In this document: positions 1 through 10,589 of the stretch, in pieces | Layout of the letters: every line of letters begins with the position of its first letter | How positions within the stretch are numbered: position 1 is the first letter of the stretch | Assembly (NCBI GenBank): GCA_032207245.1 | Contig: JAGEOH010000221.1 | Span: 2,501-66,500 of the forward strand | Source: Pardosa pseudoannulata | Lineage: Eukaryota; Arthropoda; Arachnida; Araneae; Lycosidae | Reading direction: 5' to 3' | DNA length: 64,000 bases | Notes under the pieces: generated by a model | Told to the model about the DNA's origin: nothing | What the model saw: the letters and a program-made list of their open reading frames with translations, nothing else | Databases searched by the model: none | Made by a program: the position numbers and the translations under genes

Positions 1-707
1 CCAGCGAATTTTTCAGAACACAGGAAAGTTTAATAAATATATAAAATTGCAAATATCTCGAAAACGGTGCGTCCTAGGTGAAAAATAACGAAAAAAAATG
101 CTGCCTTAGGAACTCCATGTAGTTTTCGATATATTTTCCGTACCCATTATCAAAACATGAATTTGAAAAGATTTTAAAAATCCACCGAACCATAGACATA
201 CCCCGTGCACCGGGGGAATGTATTTACCAGCGAATTTTTCAGAACACAGGAAAGTTTAATAAATATATAAAATTGCAAATATCTCGAAAACGGTGCGTCC
301 TAGGTGAAAAATAACGAAAAAAAATGCTGCCTTAGGAACTCCATGTAGTTTTCGATATATTTTCCGTACCCATTATCAAAACATGAATTTGAAAAGATTT
401 TAAAAATCCACCGAACCATAGACATACCCCGTGCACCGGGGAATGTATTTACCAGCGAATTTTTCAGAACACAGGAAAGTTTAATAAATATATAAAATTG
501 CAAATATCTCGAAAACGGTGCGTCCTAGGTGAAAAATAACGAAAAAAATGCTGCCTTAGGAACTCCATGTAGTTTTCGATATATTTTCCGTACCCATTAT
601 CAAAACATGAATTTGAAAAGATTTTAAAAATCCACCGAACCATAGACATATACCGTGCACCGGGGGAATGTATTTACCAGCGAATTTTTCAGAACACAGG
701 AAAGTTT

Positions 708-722
708 AATAAATATATAAAA
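708..722 (+). other. AATAAA and TATATAAAA motifs in each monomer
   Basis: AATAAA (708-713) runs directly into TATATAAAA (714-722), giving a match to the TATA-box consensus TATAWAAR and to a polyadenylation hexamer. Both recur in nearly every copy. Chance is likely in so AT-rich a segment, and nothing downstream is a gene. The segment slips by TA units: copies at 5634 and 15313 gained 2 bp, those at 13514, 57443 and 59242 lost 2, and those at 47541 and 60142 lost 1. Function as a promoter of satellite transcripts is only a possibility. Confidence 0.4.
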
Positions 723-725
723 TTG

Positions 726-812
726 CAAATATCTCGAAAACGGTGCGTCCTAGGTGAAAAATAACGAAAAAAATGCTGCCTTAGGAACTCCATGTAGTTT
801 TCGATATATTTT
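726..812. repeat. Imperfect inverted repeat (dyad) inside the monomer, 16-bp arms
   Basis: The left arm CAAATATCTCGAAAAC (726-741) is the reverse complement of the right arm GTTTTCGATATATTTT (797-812) at 14 of 16 positions, including an unbroken 8-bp TCGAAAAC/GTTTTCGA core. A second pair nests inside: TCCTAGG (748-754) against CCTTAGGA (779-786), complementary apart from one bulged base. The A-run lies near the centre. The element spans 87 bp, about 39% of the monomer, and recurs in almost every copy. Extrusion as a cruciform or binding by a dimeric protein would be inference; only the symmetry is visible. Confidence 0.85.
767..773. repeat. Length-variable A-run (7 A here) at the centre of the dyad
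   Basis: This homopolymer between AACG and TGCTGCC is the main length polymorphism of the array. I counted 210 copies with 7 A, 68 with 8, four with 6 (starting 12166, 13065, 59018, 60815), one with 5 (6988) and one with 9 (30413). Replication slippage is the usual cause. Because 8-A copies cluster, the run also marks which copies share recent ancestry. Confidence 0.95.
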
Positions 813-870
813 CCGTACCCATTATCAAAACATGAATTTGAAAAGATTTTAAAAATCCACCGAACCATAG

Positions 871-896
871 ACATACCCCGTGCACCGGGGGAATGT
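871..896. repeat. GC-rich hairpin at the monomer's 3' part
   Basis: ACAT, then CCCCG, a TGCAC loop, CGGGG and ATGT form a two-tier inverted repeat: a 5-bp all-GC stem with a 5-nt loop, extended by a 4-bp ACAT/ATGT stem across a small internal loop (A against GA). It is the only strongly GC-rich stretch in the monomer. About 26 of 284 copies carry a change within it, listed under the findings. No poly-T follows on either strand, and there is no gene to terminate, so a bacterial-type terminator is not suggested. Confidence 0.8.
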
Positions 897-3800
897 ATTT
901 ACCAGCGAATTTTTCAGAACACAGGAAAGTTTAATAAATATATAAAATTGCAAATATCTCGAAAACGGTGCGTCCTAGGTGAAAAATAACGAAAAAAATG
1001 CTGCCTTAGGAACTCCATGTAGTTTTCGATATATTTTCCGTACCCATTATCAAAACATGAATTTGAAAAGATTTTAAAAATCCACCGAACCATAGACATA
1101 CCCCGTGCACCGGGGGAATGTATTTACCAGCGAATTTTTCAGAACACAGGAAAGTTTAATAAATATATAAAATTGCAAATATCTCGAAAACGGTGCGTCC
1201 TAGGTGAAAAATAACGAAAAAAATGCTGCCTTAGGAACTCCATGTAGTTTTCGATATATTTTCCGTACCCATTATCAAAACATGAATTTGAAAAGATTTT
1301 AAAAATCCACCGAACCATAGACATACCCCGTGCACCGGGGGAATGTATTTACCAGCGAATTTTTCAGAACACAGGAAAGTTTAATAAATATATAAAATTG
1401 CAAATATCTCGAAAACGGTGCGTCCTAGGTGAAAAATAACGAAAAAAATGCTGCCTTAGGAACTCCATGTAGTTTTCGATATATTTTCCGTACCCATTAT
1501 CAAAACATGAATTTGAAAAGATTTTAAAAATCCACCGAACCATAGACATACCCCGTGCACCGGGGGAATGTATTTACCAGCGAATTTTTCAGAACACAGG
1601 AAAGTTTAATAAATATATAAAATTGCAAATATCTCGAAAACGGTGCGTCCTAGGTGAAAAATAACGAAAAAAATGCTGCCTTAGGAACTCCATGTAGTTT
1701 TCGATATATTTTCCGTACCCATTATCAAAACATGAATTTGAAAAGATTTTAAAAAATCCACCGAACCATAGACATACCCCGTGCACCGGGGGAATGTATT
1801 TACCAGCGAATTTTTCAGAACACAGGAAAGTTTAATAAATATATAAAATTGCAAATATCTCGAAAACGGTGCGTCCTAGGTGAAAAATAACGAAAAAAAA
1901 TGCTGCCTTAGGAACTCCATGTAGTTTTCGATATATTTTCCGTACCCATTATCAAAACATGAATTTGAAAAGATTTTAAAAATCCACCGAACCATAGACA
2001 TACCCCGTGCACCGGGGGAATGTATTTACCAGCGAATTTTTCAGAACACAGGAAAGTTTAATAAATATATAAAATTGCAAATATCTCGAAAACGGTGCGT
2101 CCTAGGTGAAAAATAACGAAAAAAATGCTGCCTTAGGAACTCCATGTAGTTTTCGATATATTTTCCGTACCCATTATCAAAACATGAATTTGAAAAGATT
2201 TTAAAAATCCACCGAACCATAGACATACCCCGTGCACCGGGGGAATGTATTTACCAGCGAATTTTTCAGAACACAGGAAAGTTTAATAAATATATAAAAT
2301 TGCAAATATCTCGAAAACGGTGCGTCCTAGGTGAAAAATAACGAAAAAAAATGCTGCCTTAGGAACTCCATGTAGTTTTCGATATATTTTCCGTACCCAT
2401 TATCAAAACATGAATTTGAAAAGATTTTAAAAATCCACCGAACCATAGACATACCCCGTGCACCGGGGGAATGTATTTACCAGCGAATTTTTCAGAACAC
2501 AGGAAAGTTTAATAAATATATAAAATTGCAAATATCTCGAAAACGGTGCGTCCTAGGTGAAAAATAACGAAAAAAATGCTGCCTTAGGAACTCCATGTAG
2601 TTTTCGATATATTTCCCGTACCCATTATCAAAACATGAATTTGAAAAGATTTTAAAAATCCACCGAACCATAGACATACCCCGTGCACCGGGGGAATGTA
2701 TTTACCAGCGAATTTTTCAGAACACAGGAAAGTTTAATAAATATATAAAATTGCAAATATCTCGAAAACGGTGCGTCCTAGGTGAAAAATAACGAAAAAA
2801 ATGCTGCCTTAGGAACTCCATGTAGTTTTCGATATATTTTCCGTACCCATTATCAAAACATGAATTTGAAAAGATTTTAAAAATCCACCGAACCATAGAC
2901 ATACCCCGTGCACCGGGGGAATGTATTTACCAGCGAATTTTTCAGAACACAGGAAAGTTTAATAAATATATAAAATTGCAAATATCTCGAAAACGGTGCG
3001 TCCTAGGTGAAAAATAACGAAAAAAATGCTGCCTTAGGAACTCCATGTAGTTTTCGATATATTTCCCGTACCCATTATCAAAACATGAATTTGAAAAGAT
3101 TTTAAAAATCCACCGAACCATAGACATACCCCGTGCACCGGGGGAATGTATTTACCAGCGAATTTTTCAGAACACAGGAAAGTTTAATAAATATATAAAA
3201 TTGCAAATATCTCGAAAACGGTGCGTCCTAGGTGAAAAATAACGAAAAAAAATGCTGCCTTAGGAACTCCATGTAGTTTTCGATATATTTTCCGTACCCA
3301 TTATCAAAACATGAATTTGAAAAGATTTTAAAAATCCACCGAACCATAGACATACCCCGTGCACCGGGGGAATGTATTTACCCAGCGAATTTTTCAGAAC
3401 ACAGGAAAGTTTAATAAATATATAAAATTGCAAATATCTCGAAAACGGTGCGTCCTAGGTGAAAAATAACGAAAAAAATGCTGCCTTAGGAACTCCATGT
3501 AGTTTTCGATATATTTTCCGTACCCATTATCAAAACATGAATTTGAAAAGATTTTAAAAATCCACCGAACCATAGACATACCCCGTGCACCGGGGGAATG
3601 TATTTACCAGCGAATTTTTCAGAACACAGGAAAGTTTAATAAATATATAAAATTGCAAATATCTCGAAAACGGTGCGTCCTAGGTGAAAAATAACGAAAA
3701 AAATGCTGCCTTAGGAACTCCATGTAGTTTTCGATATATTTTCCGTACCCATTATCAAAACATGAATTTGAAAAGATTTTAAAAATCCACCGAACCATAG

Positions 3801-6762
3801 ACATACCCCGTGCACCGGGGGAATGTATTTACCAGCGAATTTTTCAGAACACAGGAAAGTTTAATAAATATATAAAATTGCAAATATCTCGAAAACGGTG
3901 CGTCCTAGGTGAAAAATAACGAAAAAAATGCTGCCTTAGGAACTCCATGTAGTTTTCGATATATTTTCCGTACCCATTATCAAAACATGAATTTGAAAAG
4001 ATTTTAAAAATCCACCGAACCATAGACATACCCCGTGCACCGGGGGAATGTATTTACCAGCGAATTTTTCAGAACACAGGAAAGTTTAATAAATATATAA
4101 AATTGCAAATATCTCGAAAACGGTGCGTCCTAGGTGAAAAATAACGAAAAAAATGCTGCCTTAGGAACTCCATGTAGTTTTCGATATATTTTCCGTACCC
4201 ATTATCAAAACATGAATTTGAAAAGATTTTAAAAAATCCACCGAACCATAGACATACCCCGTGCACCGGGGGAATGTATTTACCAGCGAATTTTTCAGAA
4301 CACAGGAAAGTTTAATAAATATATAAAATTGCAAATATCTCGAAAACGGTGCGTCCTAGGTGAAAAATAACGAAAAAAATGCTGCCTTAGGAACTCCATG
4401 TAGTTTTCGATATATTTTCCGTACCCATTATCAAAACATGAATTTGAAAAGATTTTAAAAATCCACCGAACCATAGACATACCCCGTGCACCGGGGGAAT
4501 GTATTTACCAGCGAATTTTTCAGAACACAGGAAAGTTTAATAAATATATAAAATTGCAAATATCTCGAAAACGGTGCGTCCTAGGTGAAAAATAACGAAA
4601 AAAAATGCTGCCTTAGGAACTCCATGTAGTTTTCGATATATTTTCCGTACCCATTATCAAAACATGAATTTGAAAAGATTTTAAAAATCCACCGAACCAT
4701 AGACATACCCCGTGCACCGGGGGAATGTATTTACCAGCGAATTTTTCAGAACACAGGAAAGTTTAATAAATATATAAAATTGCAAATATCTCGAAAACGG
4801 TGCGTCCTAGGTGAAAAATAACGAAAAAAATGCTGCCTTAGGAACTCCATGTAGTTTTCGATATATTTCCCGTACCCATTATCAAAACATGAATTTGAAA
4901 AGATTTTAAAAATCCACCGAACCATAGACATACCCCGTGCACCGGGGGAATGTATTTACCAGCGAATTTTTCAGAACACAGGAAAGTTTAATAAATATAT
5001 AAAATTGCAAATATCTCGAAAACGGTGCGTCCTAGGTGAAAAATAACGAAAAAAAATGCTGCCTTAGGAACTCCATGTAGTTTTCGATATATTTCCCGTA
5101 CCCATTATCAAAACATGAATTTGAAAAGATTTTAAAAATCCACCGAACCATAGACATACCCCGTGCACCGGGGGAATGTATTTACCAGCGAATTTTTCAG
5201 AACACAGGAAAGTTTAATAAATATATAAAATTGCAAATATCTCGAAAACGGTGCGTCCTAGGTGAAAAATAACGAAAAAAATGCTGCCTTAGGAACTCCA
5301 TGTAGTTTTCGATATATTTCCCGTACCCATTATCAAAACATGAATTTGAAAAGATTTTAAAAATCCACCGAACCATAGACATACCCCGTGCACCGGGGGA
5401 ATGTATTTACCAGCGAATTTTTCAGAACACAGGAAAGTTTAATAAATATATAAAATTGCAAATATCTCGAAAACGGTGCGTCCTAGGTGAAAAATAACGA
5501 AAAAAATGCTGCCTTAGGAACTCCATGTAGTTTTCGATATATTTTCCGTACCCATTATCAAAACATGAATTTGAAAAGATTTTAAAAATCCACCGAACCA
5601 TAGACATACCCCGTGCACGGGGGAATGTATTTACCAGCGAATTTTTCAGAACACAGGAAAGTTTAATAAATATATATAAAATTGCAAATATCTCGAAAAC
5701 GGTGCGTCCTAGGTGAAAAATAACGAAAAAAAATGCTGCCTTAGGAACTCCATGTAGTTTTCGATATATTTTCCGTACCCATTATCAAAACATGAATTTG
5801 AAAAGATTTTAAAAATCCACCGAACCATAGACATACCCCGTGCACCGGGGGAATGTATTTACCAGCGAATTTTTCAGAACACAGGAAAGTTTAATAAATA
5901 TATAAAATTGCAAATATCTCGAAAACGGTGCGTCCTAGGTGAAAAATAACGAAAAAAATGCTGCCTTAGGAACTCCATGTAGTTTTCGATATATTTTCCG
6001 TACCCATTATCAAAACATGAATTTGAAAAGATTTTAAAAATCCACCGAACCATAGACATACCCCGTGCACCGGGGGAATGTATTTACCAGCGAATTTTTC
6101 AGAACACAGGAAAGTTTAATAAATATATAAAATTGCAAATATCTCGAAAACGGTGCGTCCTAGGTGAAAAATAACGAAAAAAATGCTGCCTTAGGAACTC
6201 CATGTAGTTTTCGATATATTTTCCGTACCCATTATCAAAACATGAATTTGAAAAGATTTTAAAAATCCACCGAACCATAGACATACCCCGTGCACCGGGG
6301 GAATGTATTTACCAGCGAATTTTTCAGAACACAGGAAAGTTTAATAAATATATAAAATTGCAAATATCTCGAAAACGGTGCGTCCTAGGTGAAAAATAAC
6401 GAAAAAAATGCTGCCTTAGGAACTCCATGTAGTTTTCGATATATTTTCCGTACCCATTATCAAAACATGAATTTGAAAAGATTTTAAAAATCCACCGAAC
6501 CATAGACATACCCCGTGCACCGGGGGAATGTATTTACCAGCGAATTTTTCAGAACACAGGAAAGTTTAATAAATATATAAAATTGCAAATATCTCGAAAA
6601 CGGTGCGTCCTAGGTGAAAAATAACGAAAAAAATGCTGCCTTAGGAACTCCATGTAGTTTTCGATATATTTTCCGTACCCATTATCAAAACATGAATTTG
6701 AAAAGATTTTAAAAATCCACCGAACCATAGACATACCCCGTGCACCGGGGGAATGTATTTAC

Positions 6763-6987
6763 CAGCGAATATTATCAGAACACAGGAAAGTTTAATAAAT
6801 ATATAAAATTGCAAATATCTCGAAAACGGTGCGTCCTAGGTGAAAAATAACGAAAAAAATGCTGCCTTAGGAACTCCATGTAGTTTTCGATATATTTTCC
6901 GTACCCATTATCAAAACATGAATTTGAAAAGATTTTAAAAATCCACCGAACCATAGACATACCCCGTGCACCGGGGGAATGTATTTA
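6763..6987 (+). repeat. Variant monomer with altered 5' T-run
   Basis: The canonical GCGAATTTTTCAG reads GCGAATATTATCAG in this copy (copy start 6762), two T-to-A changes plus one added base. The rest matches the reference. Confidence 0.85.
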
Positions 6988-9240
6988 CCAGCGAATTTTT
7001 CAGAACACAGGAAAGTTTAATAAATATATAAAATTGCAAATATCTCGAAAACGGTGCGTCCTAGGTGAAAAATAACGAAAAATGCTGCCTTAGGAACTCC
7101 ATGTAGTTTTCGATATATTTTCCGTACCCATTATCAAAACATGAATTTGAAAAGATTTTAAAAATCCACCGAACCATAGACATACCCCGTGCACCGGGGG
7201 AATGTATTTACCAGCGAATTTTTCAGAACACAGGAAAGTTTAATAAATATATAAAATTGCAAATATCTCGAAAACGGTGCGTCCTAGGTGAAAAATAACG
7301 AAAAAAAATGCTGCCTTAGGAACTCCATGTAGTTTTCGATATATTTTCCGTACCCATTATCAAAACATGAATTTGAAAAGATTTTAAAAATCCACCGAAC
7401 CATAGACATACCCCGTGCACCGGGGGAATGTATTTACCAGCGAATTTTTCAGAACACAGGAAAGTTTAATAAATATATAAAATTGCAAATATCTCGAAAA
7501 CGGTGCGTCCTAGGTGAAAAATAACGAAAAAAATGCTGCCTTAGGAACTCCATGTAGTTTTCGATATATTTTCCGTACCCATTATCAAAACATGAATTTG
7601 AAAAGATTTTAAAAATCCACCGAACCATAGACATACCCCGTGCACCGGGGGAATGTATTTACCAGCGAATTTTTCAGAACACAGGAAAGTTTAATAAATA
7701 TATAAAATTGCAAATATCTCGAAAACGGTGCGTCCTAGGTGAAAAATAACGAAAAAAATGCTGCCTTAGGAACTCCATGTAGTTTTCGATATATTTTCCG
7801 TACCCATTATCAAAACATGAATTTGAAAAGATTTTAAAAATCCACCGAACCATAGACATACCCCGTGCACCGGGGGAATGTATTTACCAGCGAATTTTTC
7901 AGAACACAGGAAAGTTTAATAAATATATAAAATTGCAAATATCTCGAAAAACGGTGCGTCCTAGGTGAAAAATAACGAAAAAAATGCTGCCTTAGGAACT
8001 CCATGTAGTTTTCGATATATTTTCCGTACCCATTATCAAAACATGAATTTGAAAAGATTTTAAAAATCCACCGAACCATAGACATACCCCGTGCACCGGG
8101 GGAATGTATTTACCAGCGAATTTTTCAGAACACAGGAAAGTTTAATAAATATATAAAATTGCAAATATCTCGAAAACGGTGCGTCCTAGGTGAAAAATAA
8201 CGAAAAAAATGCTGCCTTAGGAACTCCATGTAGTTTTCGATATATTTTCCGTACCCATTATCAAAACATGAATTTGAAAAGATTTTAAAAATCCACCGAA
8301 CCATAGACATACCCCGTGCACCGGGGGAATGTATTTACCAGCGAATTTTTCAGAACACAGGAAAGTTTAATAAATATATAAAATTGCAAATATCTCGAAA
8401 ACGGTGCGTCCTAGGTGAAAAATAACGAAAAAAAATGCTGCCTTAGGAACTCCATGTAGTTTTCGATATATTTTTCCGTACCCATTATCAAAACATGAAT
8501 TTGAAAAGATTTTAAAAATCCACCGAACCATAGACATACCCCGTGCACCGGGGGAATGTATTTACCAGCGAATTTTTCAGAACACAGGAAAGTTTAATAA
8601 ATATATAAAATTGCAAATATCTCGAAAACGGTGCGTCCTAGGTGAAAAATAACGAAAAAAATGCTGCCTTAGGAACTCCATGTAGTTTTCGATATATTTT
8701 CCGTACCCATTATCAAAACATGAATTTGAAAAGATTTTAAAAATCCACCGAACCATAGACATACCCCGTGCACCGGGGGAATGTATTTACCAGCGAATTT
8801 TTCAGAACACAGGAAAGTTTAATAAATATATAAAATTGCAAATATCTCGAAAACGGTGCGTCCTAGGTGAAAAATAACGAAAAAAAATGCTGCCTTAGGA
8901 ACTCCATGTAGTTTTCGATATATTTTCCGTACCCATTATCAAAACATGAATTTGAAAAGATTTTAAAAATCCACCGAACCATAGACATACCCCGTGCACC
9001 GGGGGAATGTATTTACCAGCGAATTTTTCAGAACACAGGAAAGTTTAATAAATATATAAAATTGCAAATATCTCGAAAACGGTGCGTCCTAGGTGAAAAA
9101 TAACGAAAAAAATGCTGCCTTAGGAACTCCATGTAGTTTTCGATATATTTTCCGTACCCATTATCAAAACATGAATTTGAAAAGATTTTAAAAATCCACC
9201 GAACCATAGACATACCCCGTGCACCGGGGGAATGTATTTA

Positions 9241-9465
9241 CCAGCGAATTTTTTAGAACACAGGAAAGTTTAATAAATATATAAAATTGCAAATATCTCG
9301 AAAACGGTGCGTCCTAGGTGAAAAATAACGAAAAAAATGCTGCCTTAGGAACTCCATGTAGTTTTCGATATATTTTCCGTACCCATTTTAAAAACATGAA
9401 TTTGAAAAGATTTTAAAAATCCACCGAACCATAGACATACCCCGTGCACCGGGGGAATGTATTTA
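9241..9465 (+). repeat. Variant monomer with two altered motifs
   Basis: TTTTTCAGAAC reads TTTTTTAGAAC, and CCATTATCAAAACATG reads CCATTTTAAAAACATG. Length stays 225 bp, so these are substitutions. Confidence 0.85.
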
Positions 9466-10139
9466 CCAGCGAATTTTTCAGAACACAGGAAAGTTTAATA
9501 AATATATAAAATTGCAAATATCTCGAAAACGGTGCGTCCTAGGTGAAAAATAACGAAAAAAATGCTGCCTTAGGAACTCCATGTAGTTTTCGATATATTT
9601 TCCGTACCCATTATCAAAACATGAATTTGAAAAGATTTTAAAAATCCACCGAACCATAGACATACCCCGTGCACCGGGGGAATGTATTTACCAGCGAATT
9701 TTTCAGAACACAGGAAAGTTTAATAAATATATAAAATTGCAAATATCTCGAAAACGGTGCGTCCTAGGTGAAAAATAACGAAAAAAATGCTGCCTTAGGA
9801 ACTCCATGTAGTTTTCGATATATTTTCCGTACCCATTATCAAAACATGAATTTGAAGAGATTTTAAAAATCCACCGAACCATAGACATACCCCGTGCACG
9901 GGGTAATGTATTTACCAGCGAATTTTTCAGAACACAGGAAAGTTTAATAAATATATAAAATTGCAAATATCTCGAAAACGGTGCGTCCTAGGTGAAAAAT
10001 AACGAAAAAAATGCTGCCTTAGGAACTCCATGTAGTTTTCGATATATTTTCCGTACCCATTATCAAAACATGAATTTGAAAAGATTTTAAAAATCCACCG
10101 AACCATAGACATACCCCGTGCACCGGGGGAATGTATTTA

Positions 10140-10364
10140 CCAGCGAATTTTTCAGAACACAGGAAAGTTTAATAAATATATAAAATTGCAAATATCTCGA
10201 AAACGGTGCGTCCTAGGTGAAAAATAACGAAAAAAATGCTGCCTTAGGAACTCCATGTAGTTTTCGATATATTTCGGTACCCATTATCCAAAACATGAAT
10301 TTGAAAAGATTTTAAAAATCCACCGAACCATAGACATACCCCGTGCACCGGGGGAATGTATTTA
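10140..10364 (+). repeat. Variant monomer with compensating indels
   Basis: ATATTTTCCGTACCC is changed to ATATTTCGGTACCC and ATTATCAAAAC to ATTATCCAAAAC. One base is lost and one gained, so the copy stays 225 bp. Confidence 0.85.
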
Positions 10365-10589
10365 CCAGCGAATTTTTCAGAACACAGGAAAGTTTAATAA
10401 ATATATAAAATTGCAAATATCTCGAAAACGGTGCGTCCTAGGTGAAAAAAAAAGAAAAAAATGCTGCCTTAGGAACTCCATGTAGTTTTCGATATATTTT
10501 CCGTACCCATTATCAAAACATGAATTTGAAAAGATTTTAAAAATCCACCGAACCATAGACATACCCCGTGCACCGGGGGAATGTATTTA
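10365..10589 (+). repeat. Variant monomer: AATAACG replaced by an A-run and G
   Basis: After GGTG the canonical AAAAATAACG reads AAAAAAAAAG (T to A and C to A), giving a long A-tract interrupted by one G. The same rare change occurs in the copies starting 19820 and 25676, suggesting descent from one mutant copy; a related form (AAAAAAATAG) is in the copy at 40783. Confidence 0.88.

Larger units (their letters stand above)
677..901 (+). repeat. Reference (consensus-type) 225-bp monomer
   Basis: This copy matches the commonest form of the repeat and serves as the coordinate reference. Hand-counted composition is about 86 A, 60 T, 42 C and 37 G (35% GC), with 10 CpG dinucleotides. In order it holds an AATAAA/TATATAAAA segment (708-722), the left dyad arm (726-741), CCTAGG (749-754), the 7-A run (767-773), CCTTAGGA (779-786), the right dyad arm (797-812), an AT-rich stretch with TTTTAAAA (847-854) and the GC-rich hairpin (871-896). 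Copies at 902, 1127, 1352, 20944-22068, 22744-24318 and 51362-52711 appear the same by eye. No protein or RNA product is suggested by its content. Confidence 0.97.

Noticed and set aside
799..813. CENP-B box
   Set aside because: TTCGATATATT fits the first part of the TTCGNNNNANNCGGG pattern, but the required CGGG is TTCC (or TCCC in variants). The minus strand TTCGAGATATT is likewise not followed by CGGG.
847..854. TTTTAAAA palindrome as a functional site
   Set aside because: Short AT palindromes are expected in a 65% AT repeat, and the following A-run varies between copies (1577, 4057, 13288, 39656, 57666 and 59691 have one more A).
689..874. A 61-codon open frame on the minus strand, recurring in most monomers
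   Set aside because: It is a by-product of a 225-bp period containing no stop in that frame. It begins inside the hairpin, ends in the 5' T-run, closes whenever the A-run has 8 A, and shows no domain or sign of constraint. Longer versions arise only where an indel joins two frames.
871..896. Rho-independent terminator
   Set aside because: The stem is GC-rich but no U-tract follows on either strand, and there is no transcription unit. The array looks eukaryotic.
3361..3400. Possible boundary element where an extra C gives TTACCCAGCG
   Set aside because: It is a single-base insertion at a monomer junction; both flanking copies are ordinary.
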